Of a stretch of 64,000 nucleotides of DNA, positions 43,181-52,036 are shown in pieces; the first letter of the stretch is position 1; the number at the start of each line of letters is the position of its first letter. Source of the DNA: Leptospira venezuelensis. Its GTDB lineage: Bacteria; Spirochaetota; Leptospiria; Leptospirales; Leptospiraceae. Position numbers and translations under genes: made by a program. The notes beneath the pieces are model-generated. The model was not told the origin of the DNA and made no database searches. It was given only the letters and a program-made list of their open reading frames with translations. The DNA is taken from NCBI RefSeq assembly GCF_002150035.1, contig NZ_NETS01000006.1:62001-126000 (forward strand). The letters run 5' to 3'.

Positions 43181-44257
43181 TCAGGTATAGGTAATACGAT
43201 CCTTGCCGGCTGCTTTTGCTTCGTAAAGTTTTGCGTCTGCAAGTGAGTATAATCTGTTACTTTCATCTTCGTCTGTCGGATATTCTGCAACTCCTCCGGA
43301 TACTGTAACTTCTATCCCGAAGTCGTTTTTGGAGGAGTTTCTTAGATAGGTCCTGAATCTTTCGATAGCAACTCGAGCGTTTTCTTTGCCGGTTTCCGGA
43401 AGAATAACAGCAAATTCTTCTCCTCCGACTCGGCAGCTAATATCTTCCGTTCTGAATGCATACATTAGAGTTCCTGCCACCAGTTTTAAGATATCGTCCC
43501 CGAAAGAGTGCCCTTTAGCATCATTGATCTTTTTAAAATTGTCCAAGTCGAATAGGAATAGGCAGAAACTTCTTTTATATCTTTTACTTCTTGTTATCTC
43601 TTTGTTTAGGACCAGATTAAAATATCTTCTATTATAGATCCCCGTACCTTCGTCTATGACCGCGTTTAGAATAATCTCTTCGAAGGAATATATATCCACG
43701 ATCTTAGGGTTTTCGATGAGTCGGTTTTTTAAATAAATATAATCGAGTAGGGCGACTACGAAGTTCATACTTCTGCCCAATTGTTTGCTTAAACCCTCTG
43801 CATGCGCATAGATCTCTTTCCAAAGGGACCTTGCTTCGGATTCAGGGAGGTCTAGGTTTGCGATGATCCTGAAGAAGTCGGAGTAGAAATAATCGTCCTT
43901 CTTTCCCATCTCTTCGAATTTATGAGCGAGGCTAGGAAGTGGAGCTTCCTTATCGTTTACGATTTCTAAGATTGCTGTTTTTCTTTCTGAGTTGACCTGG
44001 CCCAATCCCTTGAACCTGTCCCTCATTTCAATGAGTTCGTTTCTGGCTAGATTGGCAGTAGTTTCGTGGGCGTTAAGGGTTTGTTCTGCAGTGAGTAATT
44101 CTACTTCACCCAGCTTGGAAACTCTTTCGTAGAGTTCCAGTAGTTCCTTGAGTTTTTGGATTTCCTCGTTTTTTTCTTTTAGTTCTTCTTGTAGATTTCG
44201 CATTTTGGTTCGGGGGTTAATAGTCCAAGGTCCTTGATAGGAACTCTTAACTTTCAA
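43181..44257 (-). CDS. Diguanylate cyclase (GGDEF domain)
   Basis: Makes c-di-GMP from two GTP. The longest frame starts at TTG 44257 (358 residues); the ATG at codon 19 (44203) may be the real start, and neither has a good ribosome site. Residues about 20-100 are a coiled coil, 110-195 a helical sensor or linker of unknown type, and 197-357 the GGDEF domain: DEGTGIYNRRYF, FDLDNFKKINDAKGHSFGD, and the active site GGEEF (278-282). The inhibitory I-site RTED (269-272) lies exactly five residues before it, so product inhibition is expected. There is no membrane segment; the protein should be cytosolic. Confidence 0.93.
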   Translation of the reverse strand: MKVKSSYQGPWTINPRTKMRNLQEELKEKNEEIQKLKELLELYERVSKLGEVELLTAEQTLNAHETTANLARNELIEMRDRFKGLGQVNSERKTAILEIVNDKEAPLPSLAHKFEEMGKKDDYFYSDFFRIIANLDLPESEARSLWKEIYAHAEGLSKQLGRSMNFVVALLDYIYLKNRLIENPKIVDIYSFEEIILNAVIDEGTGIYNRRYFNLVLNKEITRSKRYKRSFCLFLFDLDNFKKINDAKGHSFGDDILKLVAGTLMYAFRTEDISCRVGGEEFAVILPETGKENARVAIERFRTYLRNSSKNDFGIEVTVSGGVAEYPTDEDESNRLYSLADAKLYEAKAAGKDRITYT

Positions 44258-44339
44258 GTTTGTTATGGAATACTGGTAAAATAATTCTTTTCCCGCCTAG
44301 GGGTAAACCAATTTAATGAATTACTTGGCGGTTTCATTT

Positions 44340-45104
44340 ATGTCCAAAGGTCCTCATAAGAAAAAAGTTATTATCACTGGAGCTAGCTCAGGTATCGGCA
44401 GAGAGCTTGCTCTATTATACGGAAAGGCGGGTCACGACCTAGCGATTACCTCCAGAAGGAAGAATGTTTTAGAAGATCTAGCGAAAGAGATCCGTTCCTT
44501 CAATAAAGGAGGCAAAGTTATCTTAGCTTCCTTAGATGTTTCCGAATCAGCAGATAACTTTAAAATTCTTCCTAAACTTGCGAAGGAGCTTGGAGGAGTA
44601 GATCTGTTCATTGCGAACGCTGGGATTTCTACCAATTCTTCTTTCGGCCAAAAAAGTTTTGAAGCGGACAAGAAGGTTATCGATACAAATTTGATCGGGC
44701 TTATGGCGGGCATCTCTGCTTTACAACCGACCTTTAGAGAACAGAAAGGAGGCCAGATCGTAGGAATTTCTTCCGTCGCTTCTTTTAGAGGACTTCCGGG
44801 TTCAGCAAGTTATTCTACTTCTAAGGCAGCAGTTTCTACTTATCTAGAAGCGTTAAGGGGAGAAGTTAGAAAATTCGGCATAAAGGTAACAGTCATTCAT
44901 CCAGGATTTATAGATACTCCAATCAATCAAAAGTTGGAAACCCGTCCTTTTCTTGTTTCCGTAGAAAAAGGTGCTAAAAAAATTTACAATAGGATAGAGT
45001 CAGGAGTTCGATCTGCTACTGTTCCTTGGTTCCCTTGGGCATTGATCGGAGTTCTGATGAGATCACTTCCGGAATTTTTGTGGGAGAAGATCGGACCTAG
45101 ATAA
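44340..45104 (+). CDS. Short-chain dehydrogenase/reductase
   Basis: A classical SDR using NAD(P)H. The ATG at 44340 has GGCGG eight bases upstream and gives 254 residues; an in-frame ATG at 44316 adds eight hydrophobic residues and is less likely. Cofactor motif TGASSGIGRELA, then NAG (FIANAGIS), catalytic Ser in VGISSVASF, and YSTSKAAV with the active Tyr and Lys. The C-terminal 30 residues are hydrophobic (VPWFPWALIGVLMRSLP), as in membrane-associated SDRs acting on fatty or sphingoid substrates. Substrate not identifiable. It lies 12 bases before the phosphatase gene. Confidence 0.88.
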   Translation: MSKGPHKKKVIITGASSGIGRELALLYGKAGHDLAITSRRKNVLEDLAKEIRSFNKGGKVILASLDVSESADNFKILPKLAKELGGVDLFIANAGISTNSSFGQKSFEADKKVIDTNLIGLMAGISALQPTFREQKGGQIVGISSVASFRGLPGSASYSTSKAAVSTYLEALRGEVRKFGIKVTVIHPGFIDTPINQKLETRPFLVSVEKGAKKIYNRIESGVRSATVPWFPWALIGVLMRSLPEFLWEKIGPR

Positions 45105-45116
45105 AGGTTTTTTGAT

Positions 45117-45632
45117 ATGGAAGGAACTCCAGACTCTTCAAATTTCTACAAGGTTCTCTTCGTATGTTTGGGGAATATTTGCAGATCTCCTGCTGCTGAA
45201 GGCGCATTCGTGGATCTACTGGAGAAGAAAGGGCTTTCTTCTCTCTTCGAGGTGGATTCCTGCGGAACTTCTCGTTATCATATAGGCGAATTGGCCGATC
45301 CGAGGGCAAGACAGACCGCTCGCAAAAAGGGAATAGAGCTCACTCATAAGGCGAGACAATTTAAAAAGTCCGATTTTGAATATTACGATTTTATTTTAGC
45401 CATGGACAGATCCAATAATAAGGATCTGGGAATACTCGCCTCGAATGAAGAAGAAAGAAAAAAAATTCATTTGTTCAGAAAGTTCCAAAAGGGACAGGGA
45501 AAAGAATCCGAAGTTCCCGATCCATATTATGGAACTTTAAAGGACTTCGAGGAAGTCCACCAGATCGTTTCGGAAGCTTCGGAAGGATTTCTGGAGTACG
45601 TCTTAAGTAAAAATGGAGTAAAGAATGCCTAA
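45117..45632 (+). CDS. Low-molecular-weight protein tyrosine phosphatase
   Basis: A 171-residue enzyme with the P-loop VCLGNICRSPAAEGAF (C17 and R23 form the CX5R active site) close to the N-terminus, and the general-acid aspartate in VPDPYYGTLKDFEEV near residue 140. The N-terminal ten residues (MEGTPDSSNF) are extra relative to the shortest family members. These enzymes act on phosphotyrosine or on other low-molecular phosphates; arsenate reductase is a related use, but the PYYG motif favours the phosphatase. It overlaps the NADH dehydrogenase gene by eight bases. Confidence 0.93.
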   Translation: MEGTPDSSNFYKVLFVCLGNICRSPAAEGAFVDLLEKKGLSSLFEVDSCGTSRYHIGELADPRARQTARKKGIELTHKARQFKKSDFEYYDFILAMDRSNNKDLGILASNEEERKKIHLFRKFQKGQGKESEVPDPYYGTLKDFEEVHQIVSEASEGFLEYVLSKNGVKNA

Positions 45633-46911
45633 GGGTGAAAAAAAGAAAGTAGTAGTAATCGGAGTAGGTTTCGGCGGATTACAGGCGATAAAAAAATTAT
45701 CCAAAGAAGAAGATTTGGAAATTATCGCAATCGATAAAAAAAATCACCATTTGTTCCAACCGCTATTATATCAAGTAGCCACTGCAGTACTAAGCCCTGC
45801 GGACATCGCAATCCCCACCAGGTCTCTAATCGGCGATAAAAAGAACGTAACAGTTTATCTGGGAGAAGTAGAGAAGGTGGACATTCAGGCTAAAAAAGTC
45901 ACCTTCCAGGGCCATTCAGAAGATTATGATTATCTAATATTGGCTGCCGGTGCTAAATCAGGCTATTTTGGAAACGATCATTGGAAAAAATATTCAATAG
46001 GATTAAAGTCCTTAAAGGATGCACTTTCAATTCGCACTAAAATCCTCACTTCTTTCGAGCAGGCAGAACTTGCAGGAGATCCTGAAGTTGCCAAAAAACA
46101 TTTGAATTATGTGATCATCGGTGGAGGTCCCACAGGAGTGGAACTTGCGGGCTCCATTGCGGAACTTTCTCATGAGATTGTTCGAAACGAATTCCATACG
46201 ATAGACCCTGCTTTAGCAAAGATCACTTTGATAGAAGCTTCTCCGCGACTTCTCGCTGCATTTGCTCCTAAGTTGAGTGAATTTGCTAAGATCCGTTTAG
46301 AGAAAAGGGGAGTGGAAGTTTTAACAGGCACCAAAGTCCTAGAAATAGATCAGAACGGAGTAAAGTTAGAAGGAAGAACGATCCCTTCTTCTACCGTGAT
46401 CTGGGCCGCTGGTGTTCAGGCAAATTCTATCGGAGCCACTTTAGGAGTTCCTACAGATAGAATGGGAAGAGTTATGGTGGACGAGTTCTGTAATGTAGAA
46501 GGTCATCCTGAGGTTTTTGTGATTGGTGATATTGCAAATTATTCCAAAGGTTTAGAAAAGCCGTTGCCTGGTGTTTCTCCTGTCGCGATGCAACAAGGTA
46601 GATACGTTGCTGCTCTTATCAGAGGCGATCTAAAATCCAAAAAAAGAAAACCTTTCCATTATTTGGACAAGGGAAGTATGGCGACTATCGGAAGACAAGA
46701 TGCAGTTGCTCAGGTTGGAAATTTCAGGCTGAGAGGATTTTTCGGATGGGTAGTTTGGCTATTCATCCACATTTTCTATCAGGTGGGATTTAAGAATAAG
46801 ATCTCTATCTTTATTACTTGGGTTTGGTCTTATATTACATTTCGCGCAGAAGCAAGGTTGATTCAGGACGAAATTGATTCCAGCTCCAACGGGTCTTCTT
46901 CCACGAATTAA
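45625..46911 (+). CDS. ndh: Type II NADH dehydrogenase-like FAD oxidoreductase
   Basis: A 428-residue protein of the NDH-2 family, passing electrons from NADH to quinone without proton pumping. The FAD motif is VVVIGVGFGGLQAI (8-21); the NADH motif is YVIIGGGPTGVELAGS (about 164-179); the C-terminal FAD block is VFVIGDIANY, with VAMQQGRYVA after it. The end (GWVVWLFIHIFYQVGFKNKI) is a hydrophobic membrane-contact helix. AAxATG site overlaps the phosphatase stop. A sulfide:quinone reductase is less likely because the Cys triad is absent. Confidence 0.9.
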   Translation: MPKGEKKKVVVIGVGFGGLQAIKKLSKEEDLEIIAIDKKNHHLFQPLLYQVATAVLSPADIAIPTRSLIGDKKNVTVYLGEVEKVDIQAKKVTFQGHSEDYDYLILAAGAKSGYFGNDHWKKYSIGLKSLKDALSIRTKILTSFEQAELAGDPEVAKKHLNYVIIGGGPTGVELAGSIAELSHEIVRNEFHTIDPALAKITLIEASPRLLAAFAPKLSEFAKIRLEKRGVEVLTGTKVLEIDQNGVKLEGRTIPSSTVIWAAGVQANSIGATLGVPTDRMGRVMVDEFCNVEGHPEVFVIGDIANYSKGLEKPLPGVSPVAMQQGRYVAALIRGDLKSKKRKPFHYLDKGSMATIGRQDAVAQVGNFRLRGFFGWVVWLFIHIFYQVGFKNKISIFITWVWSYITFRAEARLIQDEIDSSSNGSSSTN

Positions 46912-46961
46912 TGCTGAAAATAATCCTTGAATAGGTCGTACATAATAAAAGAATAAGCTCG

Positions 46962-47774
46962 ATGCGGACTGATCTTTGGAAAGGCAAAACAATCGTAATT
47001 ACTGGAGGCTCTTCCGGGATAGGAGAAGCTTTATTAGAAAGTTTTTCCCGGATTCCTTGTAAGATTATCAATCTTTCTAGATCTGAACCGGAGCTTATTC
47101 GTAAAATTTCTAAGAAGAAGGAAAAGCGGCCTGCGGAAATATTTCATATTCAGGCAGATCTTTCTTCGGAAAAAGAAATCAACAAAGCGGTTTCTAAGCT
47201 GGCGAAACTTGTCGATGGCATTGACGTTCTTTTTAATAACGCAGGCATAACAGCGCATTCTAGATTTGATCAAACCCAGATAGAGGCTTTCCGAAAGGCG
47301 TTTGATGTGAACTTTTTCGGTCCTGTATTTCTAACAATGAGACTTCTCCCTTTTTTGAAAAAGAATAAAGGAGCAGTCATGGTTACATCCACCGTGAGCG
47401 GTTTGTATGGAGTTCCTGCGAGAAGCGCTTATTCTTCTTCCAAATCTGCGTTACATGCTGTTATGGAATCTGCCCGTATTGAACTTTCGGAAGAAGGTCT
47501 TAGATTCATTATATTCTGCCCACCATATACCAAAACCAAACTAAGAGCGAATGGTATAGATGGGGACGGTCAGATATTGGGAGAATCCCATTATTCAGGC
47601 AAAAGTAAAACTCCGGAAGAAGTTGCCGAAAAAATGATTCGTTCTATCGAAGATCCAAACTCAAGACTTGTGGTAATGGATAAGAGCGGCTTCTTTATGA
47701 AATGGATGAGAAATATCTCTCCTTCTTTTTTGGAAAAGGTATTATATAAAAAACTTTATAAGGACTTTCATTAA
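46962..47774 (+). CDS. Short-chain dehydrogenase/reductase
   Basis: A 270-residue classical SDR: cofactor motif ITGGSSGIGEALLES (14-28), NNAG in LFNNAGITAHSR, catalytic Ser in VTSTVSGLYG, and YSSSKSALHAV carrying the active Tyr and Lys. The C-terminal part (KSGFFMKWMRNISPSFLEKV) is basic and amphipathic, and may contact membrane. It differs clearly from the SDR at 44340 and is not a recent duplicate. A gap of 50 bases separates it from the NADH dehydrogenase gene. Substrate unknown; lipid metabolism is plausible. Confidence 0.88.
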   Translation: MRTDLWKGKTIVITGGSSGIGEALLESFSRIPCKIINLSRSEPELIRKISKKKEKRPAEIFHIQADLSSEKEINKAVSKLAKLVDGIDVLFNNAGITAHSRFDQTQIEAFRKAFDVNFFGPVFLTMRLLPFLKKNKGAVMVTSTVSGLYGVPARSAYSSSKSALHAVMESARIELSEEGLRFIIFCPPYTKTKLRANGIDGDGQILGESHYSGKSKTPEEVAEKMIRSIEDPNSRLVVMDKSGFFMKWMRNISPSFLEKVLYKKLYKDFH

Positions 47775-47789
47775 AGGACTAAAGTCTAT

Positions 47790-48212
47790 ATGGAAACTAG
47801 AAGCATTATTAAAGAATTCAAATATGATTTTCCTTTGGAAAAAGTTTGGAGCGCTGTAACTGTCAATGAGGAGTTGATCCATTGGTTGGCAGATAAGGTA
47901 ACTGGGCGCCCCAAACTAGGCGGAACTTTTTCTTGGACTTGGAACTTAGGTCCCGAGGGAGAACTTACTTCTACAGGTATTTATAAAAAGATTGTTCCTT
48001 TTCAGGAATTGATACTGCAATGGCAAGACCATCCTGCCGGTGATATAGAACTTAAACTAGAGTTCGAGAAAGATGGAGATGATACCACTTTACTGAAGCT
48101 TACCAACTCAGGATATCCCATGGGAGAAAAATTCGATCATTGGGTCGAAGCCGCTTCTGAAGGTTGGGACGAAGAAAGTATGCATTTACTGCAATATCTA
48201 AGGAAGAACTAA
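47790..48212 (+). CDS. AHSA1/SRPBCC-domain protein
   Basis: A 140-residue protein with the Aha1-C-type SRPBCC fold: FPLEKVWSAVTVNEELIHWL at the start, WNLGPEGELTSTGIYKKIVP in the sheet, WQDHPAGDIELKLEFEKDG, and the C-terminal helix WVEAASEGWDEESMHLLQYL. These proteins bind small hydrophobic ligands; the true Aha1 co-chaperone domain is related, and the organism's HtpG is encoded 11 kb away, but the single-domain bacterial forms usually have other roles. It follows the SDR gene by 15 bases and may be co-transcribed. Confidence 0.85.
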   Translation: METRSIIKEFKYDFPLEKVWSAVTVNEELIHWLADKVTGRPKLGGTFSWTWNLGPEGELTSTGIYKKIVPFQELILQWQDHPAGDIELKLEFEKDGDDTTLLKLTNSGYPMGEKFDHWVEAASEGWDEESMHLLQYLRKN

Positions 48213-48366
48213 AGTATCTCTTTAGTGTCGGATTATGTTTTTACTTTCCGCTTGAACTCTCGGGTCCTTAAAAAAAGATGACATTAGAGCCCCAATTATA
48301 GGGTGTTCGCGGTCTTTTCTCCATAAGAGACCAAAGGCTGCGAGCTGCTTTTCAAGGCGGTATACA

Positions 48367-48732
48367 GTGAATTTTCCAGAACTAGACCCTTATTTTCAAA
48401 GTCTTACTGACATCACAGATACGATTTCGATCTTAAACTCTCCATACGAGTCCGAATTCGATTCCGATATCTCTAAGATGGAAGACTTCTTAAATGAAAT
48501 CCAATCCAAAGATTGGCTTTCCACAGATAAAGAATACTTTAACTTATTCACCAGCCACTTTTCCTTTCATATTAAAATTGTACAAGAGATAGTCCGCGAA
48601 GCTAGGGAGATCTTGGATCCGGAGCGTCGTATACATGTAAAACGTTTGGTAGGATATTGCAAAACAACCGAAGAATGGTTGGCAGATCTTCAAAAACGTC
48701 GCAGAGCCACCGAAACTCTCGCAACTGCTTGA
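48367..48732 (+). CDS. Small helical hypothetical protein
   Basis: A 121-residue soluble protein starting at GTG with AAGGCGGTATACA upstream. It is rich in helix-forming residues, with one central aromatic stretch (YFNLFTSHFSFHIKIVQEI) and a basic end (LQKRRRATETLATA). It contains a single cysteine (VGYCKTT). I do not recognise a family. It is preceded by about 150 bases without a gene and followed 44 bases later by the DUF1574 protein, with a promoter-like element in between, so it is probably a single-gene transcript. Confidence 0.65.
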   Translation: MNFPELDPYFQSLTDITDTISILNSPYESEFDSDISKMEDFLNEIQSKDWLSTDKEYFNLFTSHFSFHIKIVQEIVREAREILDPERRIHVKRLVGYCKTTEEWLADLQKRRRATETLATA

Positions 48733-48733
48733 T

Positions 48734-48764
48734 ATAATCTATTGACATCCCCGGTCAGCCGGGG
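48734..48764 (+). promoter_or_regulatory. -10 element and GC hairpin before the DUF1574 gene
   Basis: TATAAT at 48734-48739 is a consensus -10; transcription would start near 48746, directly in front of a 6-bp perfect hairpin (CCCCGG-TCAG-CCGGGG, 48749-48764). The right arm contains the only purine-rich stretch before the GTG start, so folding could mask the ribosome site. Confidence 0.4.
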
Positions 48765-48776
48765 AGTCTTGAGTTC

Positions 48777-49865
48777 GTGTCCGAGAACGAACTCCAATCA
48801 AAAGAAAAAATTAATTTTTTCACACATCCTTTTCTCTTCTATCCCGTACTTCTTTTTATATTCATATTCGCTCTAGATAAAATTTTCTTTTTGGATAAGG
48901 TAAGAGACTACGTAAAAGTGGAATTGACCTATATCTACTACGACGTTAAGCAAGATCTTTTAAAAGAGATGATCTCCAAGTTTGGTAAAAACGCGGAGAA
49001 GAAGTCCGGCAAAAAATTAGTACTTTTGATGGGATCTTCTCGAATGTTGTACTTCAAAAACGAAGAGATCCTAGACTTCTATCCTGACTGGGAAGTGTAT
49101 AATCTTTCTTCTGCAGTGACCACTCCTGCATATTATCTCTACTTTTTAGAAAGATTATTCGAGGCAGGTGTTAAGCCTGACTTTTTAGTTTTAGAAGCCG
49201 ATCCTTTTCAATTCAATGCAAACAGCACTACATTCAAAAAATCGAATTTAGCAAATAGTTTCGATCTTAGATTTGTTCTTTCCAATGCTTGGGATCTGGG
49301 CAAGGAGAATGTGAACTATTATCTGGGAAATTATTTCTTCGGAGTTAGTAAGAACAAACCATATATCACTAACGTTTATGCTCACCTTACCAATAAAAAA
49401 TTCGAGCAAGCCGACCTGATTAAAAAACTTACTATAGAATCTCTGCAAAGAGACAAAGGGAATGCCATTTCTCCTGCTGGTGGTTTTATGGAGAAGGACT
49501 TCGGTAGACTGGAAGCAAGTTCTATCCGCACTATAGGTTGGATCTATCCTAAGTATTCTCCTTCGGAAATGCAATTTTCATTTTATGAAAAGATCTTGGA
49601 TAGAGTTAAGGCCGAGGGAGTTCCTACCCTGGTTGTTCGCCCTGAAGTCTCTCTTCCTTTGGAAAATCTTCTAAAAGAACTGAATATCCCAGCCCCTTGG
49701 TGGGAGAGGGTTCGTCCGATCAACCAAAAGTTCGGTGTTCCCATTATAGACATGGCGGAAGCAACCGACTACGATTGTAATACTTTTGCGGATAGCGGTC
49801 ATATGGCTGTGGACTGTTACCGCCCGTTCTTACGTTTTTTAAGAATGAGATATCCGGGGGAGTAA
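48777..49865 (+). CDS. DUF1574-type SGNH-like membrane-anchored protein
   Basis: A 362-residue protein, GTG start, with one membrane helix (about 16-38) and an extracytoplasmic domain. Block I is LVLLMGSSRMLYF (about 81-93) with the candidate nucleophile serine; the last conserved block is NTFADSGHMAVDCYRPFLRF, where the Asp and His of an SGNH triad would sit. It belongs with the Leptospira family DUF1574. Unlike the related gene at 6182, no MBOAT gene is adjacent. Likely a surface-polysaccharide or lipid modifying enzyme; which one is unknown. Confidence 0.8.
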   Translation: MSENELQSKEKINFFTHPFLFYPVLLFIFIFALDKIFFLDKVRDYVKVELTYIYYDVKQDLLKEMISKFGKNAEKKSGKKLVLLMGSSRMLYFKNEEILDFYPDWEVYNLSSAVTTPAYYLYFLERLFEAGVKPDFLVLEADPFQFNANSTTFKKSNLANSFDLRFVLSNAWDLGKENVNYYLGNYFFGVSKNKPYITNVYAHLTNKKFEQADLIKKLTIESLQRDKGNAISPAGGFMEKDFGRLEASSIRTIGWIYPKYSPSEMQFSFYEKILDRVKAEGVPTLVVRPEVSLPLENLLKELNIPAPWWERVRPINQKFGVPIIDMAEATDYDCNTFADSGHMAVDCYRPFLRFLRMRYPGE

Positions 49866-49964
49866 TCCCTTTCTTTCTAGATATTTTGCCTGGGAAAGGA
49901 GGTTGACGAGAAGAATTGTCTGCCTTAATTTTGCTTCGTTAGATTTTCCCCAAAAGGCGAACCC

Positions 49965-51251
49965 ATGAAAAAAATTATATCCACAGCGGTTTCAATTTCT
50001 CTTTTGATCGGTTGTTCTTCAGTAAGTGTTGTTGAGAACAAGGGCAAGAATGTAGAGTTCCAAATTATAGAGCCGAATATCAGAGTAGAAAAATTCAAAG
50101 AGACATTCAATTTAAAGGCAGAAGGTCCGGTTAACTTAGATTGCTCCGGAAAACCTTGTACCCCGGATCAAGCAAGTGCGTTGACACCTGATCAGATCAA
50201 AAAACTAAAACGTAACGGTTCTTGGAAAGAATATGTAGAGAAGGAAGATCTTCAAAAAAATAAATTCTCCGTCCTGACCCGAGTAGGTGATTACAAGGAC
50301 GATAAAAGAGAAGGGATCTGGAAAACATTATATGAAACGGGAGAAACTTTAAGAGAAACTCCTTATGTGGCCGGCTTAAAAGAAGGTGAAGAGAAAAAGC
50401 TCGCAAAAGATGGGACCCAACTTGAAAGCACAATTTACAAAGCTGACAAGAAGAATGGACCGTATTGGTCTAAAACAGACAAAGGGATCTTAAGCGATGA
50501 GGGAACTTACGCGGATGATAAAAAAGTAGGGACTTGGAAGGACTTCTATAATGAGGACGGAGCTAAAAAATCCGTAATCGAATTCAAAGACGGCAAAAAA
50601 AGCGGTAAAGAAACGAATTATCATAAAGATGGGAACACTGTCTCTTCCGAAGGAAACAATTCGGATGATCTAAAAACTGGCTATTGGAAAAACTATTACG
50701 AGAATGGCTCCCCTCAATCTGAAGGTAATTACGCTCCAAAAGGTGCCGGCGCGGACAGAAAATCTCTCAGGATAGGCGCTTGGAAAGAATATTATAAAAA
50801 CGGAAAGGTATTTGCAGAAGGGCAAAGGGATCATACTCGTAAGGGAGATTGGACTTTCTATTGGAGTACCGGAAATCCTGCGTATAAAGGAACCATGATG
50901 AACGAAATGATGATGAGTTCCGCAGAAGTATACGACAAAGACGGAACAATTGTTGGAAAAGGAAAACTGCTTTTCGACCTTCTACTCATGGATGAAAAAA
51001 CGGATGAACTGAAGGCAAAATATAAGCCTGATTTCCCGTTTGCATATTATAAAAACGGCAAGAAGTCTTTTGAAATTGCTGCAAACGGAACTGCGGTCGA
51101 GTATGACGAGTCCGGGGCAAAGATTGGACAGGGGCCGATTATGCCTGGGACAAACCAAAAAAACGATTGTTGGACGACACCTCAGGGTAAAAAATATTAC
51201 GTGAACGGTAGGGAAAATCCTAAAATGGGAGAGCTACAGGGCTGTAAGTAA
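49965..51251 (+). CDS. MORN-repeat lipoprotein
   Basis: A 428-residue lipoprotein. The lipobox LIGC ends a short signal peptide (C18 after SISLLIG). The body carries repeated MORN_2/YwqK-type units of the form GxWKxYYENGxxxxEG, for example KVGTWKDFYNEDG, KTGYWKNYYENG, RIGAWKEYYKNG and RKGDWTFYWSTG, about eight in all between residues 100 and 310. The last part contains two further Tyr-Lys-Asn-Gly units and CWTTPQGKKYYVNGR. It is probably anchored to the outer or inner membrane. MORN-type repeats are often surface structural domains; function unknown. Confidence 0.88.
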   Translation: MKKIISTAVSISLLIGCSSVSVVENKGKNVEFQIIEPNIRVEKFKETFNLKAEGPVNLDCSGKPCTPDQASALTPDQIKKLKRNGSWKEYVEKEDLQKNKFSVLTRVGDYKDDKREGIWKTLYETGETLRETPYVAGLKEGEEKKLAKDGTQLESTIYKADKKNGPYWSKTDKGILSDEGTYADDKKVGTWKDFYNEDGAKKSVIEFKDGKKSGKETNYHKDGNTVSSEGNNSDDLKTGYWKNYYENGSPQSEGNYAPKGAGADRKSLRIGAWKEYYKNGKVFAEGQRDHTRKGDWTFYWSTGNPAYKGTMMNEMMMSSAEVYDKDGTIVGKGKLLFDLLLMDEKTDELKAKYKPDFPFAYYKNGKKSFEIAANGTAVEYDESGAKIGQGPIMPGTNQKNDCWTTPQGKKYYVNGRENPKMGELQGCK

Positions 51252-51377
51252 TCTTAAGCTATATGTAACTCAATCTTGAGTATAGAAGCTCGGAGTAACA
51301 AACTTCGGGCTTTCAGCTTTTAAAAAGGCTTTTCTCAATCATTTAAATTCTTCTCTGTTTGATGTTGGAATTCCAAC

Positions 51378-52025
51378 ATGGATACAAGATGGAAAAAGGG
51401 AATCCTTGCCTTGGAAAAAATTATCACAAATAACGATCTTAAAAAAATCAGCCTAGGAATTCTGGTCGCCGCACCTCTATTCTTCCTGCTTGGATATTTC
51501 GTCCGAGGATGTAGTTCGGTGAATCGACAGGCAAAGGTAACCTATAGTGGATCCTTTACGGAAGGGACTTTGGTTTCCTTAAATTCTAAAAATGTAATAT
51601 TGCAAGATCCTGATTTTTCTATTCCTCTTGAAACTGTAGAGAAAATAGAATTTTTAGAAGACGCCCAAAGTTTAAACCCGAACCAGGTGCCTTTGAGTGA
51701 TTCAGAAAAGTCATTTGTAGGAACTTATAAAATACAGATCGGGATCCATAAAGGTGTGCTAAGTATTTTTCCTCGCAAAACCGGCGGGATAGGAGCAACT
51801 TTACGTTTTACGAATTGGGGAAAAGGTTCAAATGAGATCCTCACGGGCATTCGGGTTACCGGGAAGTCGATTCGGTTTGTGAGATCTTGTGCAGGAGCAA
51901 GATGTTCTGAAATAGGAAGTAATGTTCCTTTTACGCAAACTTATACCGGAGACTTGGACGGTAAAAAAATCCAAGGGGCATACCAAGGCACAAATAGTTC
52001 TGGCCGTTGGCTTGCAGAACGTTAA
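51378..52025 (+). CDS. Membrane-anchored hypothetical protein
   Basis: A 215-residue protein with one N-terminal membrane helix (about 24-43, LGILVAAPLFFLLGYFVRG) followed by an extracytoplasmic beta-rich domain. Residues 55-100 (YSGSFTEGTLVSLNSKNVIL, then a Glu-rich segment) resemble the KGDI-type start of the DUF5683 protein at 33179. The C-terminal half is a beta-sandwich-like stretch with two cysteines close together (SCAGARCSE) that could form a disulfide. The next gene (moxR) starts within 11 bases of its stop, so it may be the first gene of the bat operon. Function unknown. Confidence 0.7.
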   Translation: MDTRWKKGILALEKIITNNDLKKISLGILVAAPLFFLLGYFVRGCSSVNRQAKVTYSGSFTEGTLVSLNSKNVILQDPDFSIPLETVEKIEFLEDAQSLNPNQVPLSDSEKSFVGTYKIQIGIHKGVLSIFPRKTGGIGATLRFTNWGKGSNEILTGIRVTGKSIRFVRSCAGARCSEIGSNVPFTQTYTGDLDGKKIQGAYQGTNSSGRWLAER

Positions 52026-52036
52026 TAGGAAATACT

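Noticed and set aside
48213..48366. Possible small RNA gene between the SRPBCC gene and the small helical protein
   Set aside because: No clear hairpin with a T-run and no consensus promoter was found in these 150 bases.
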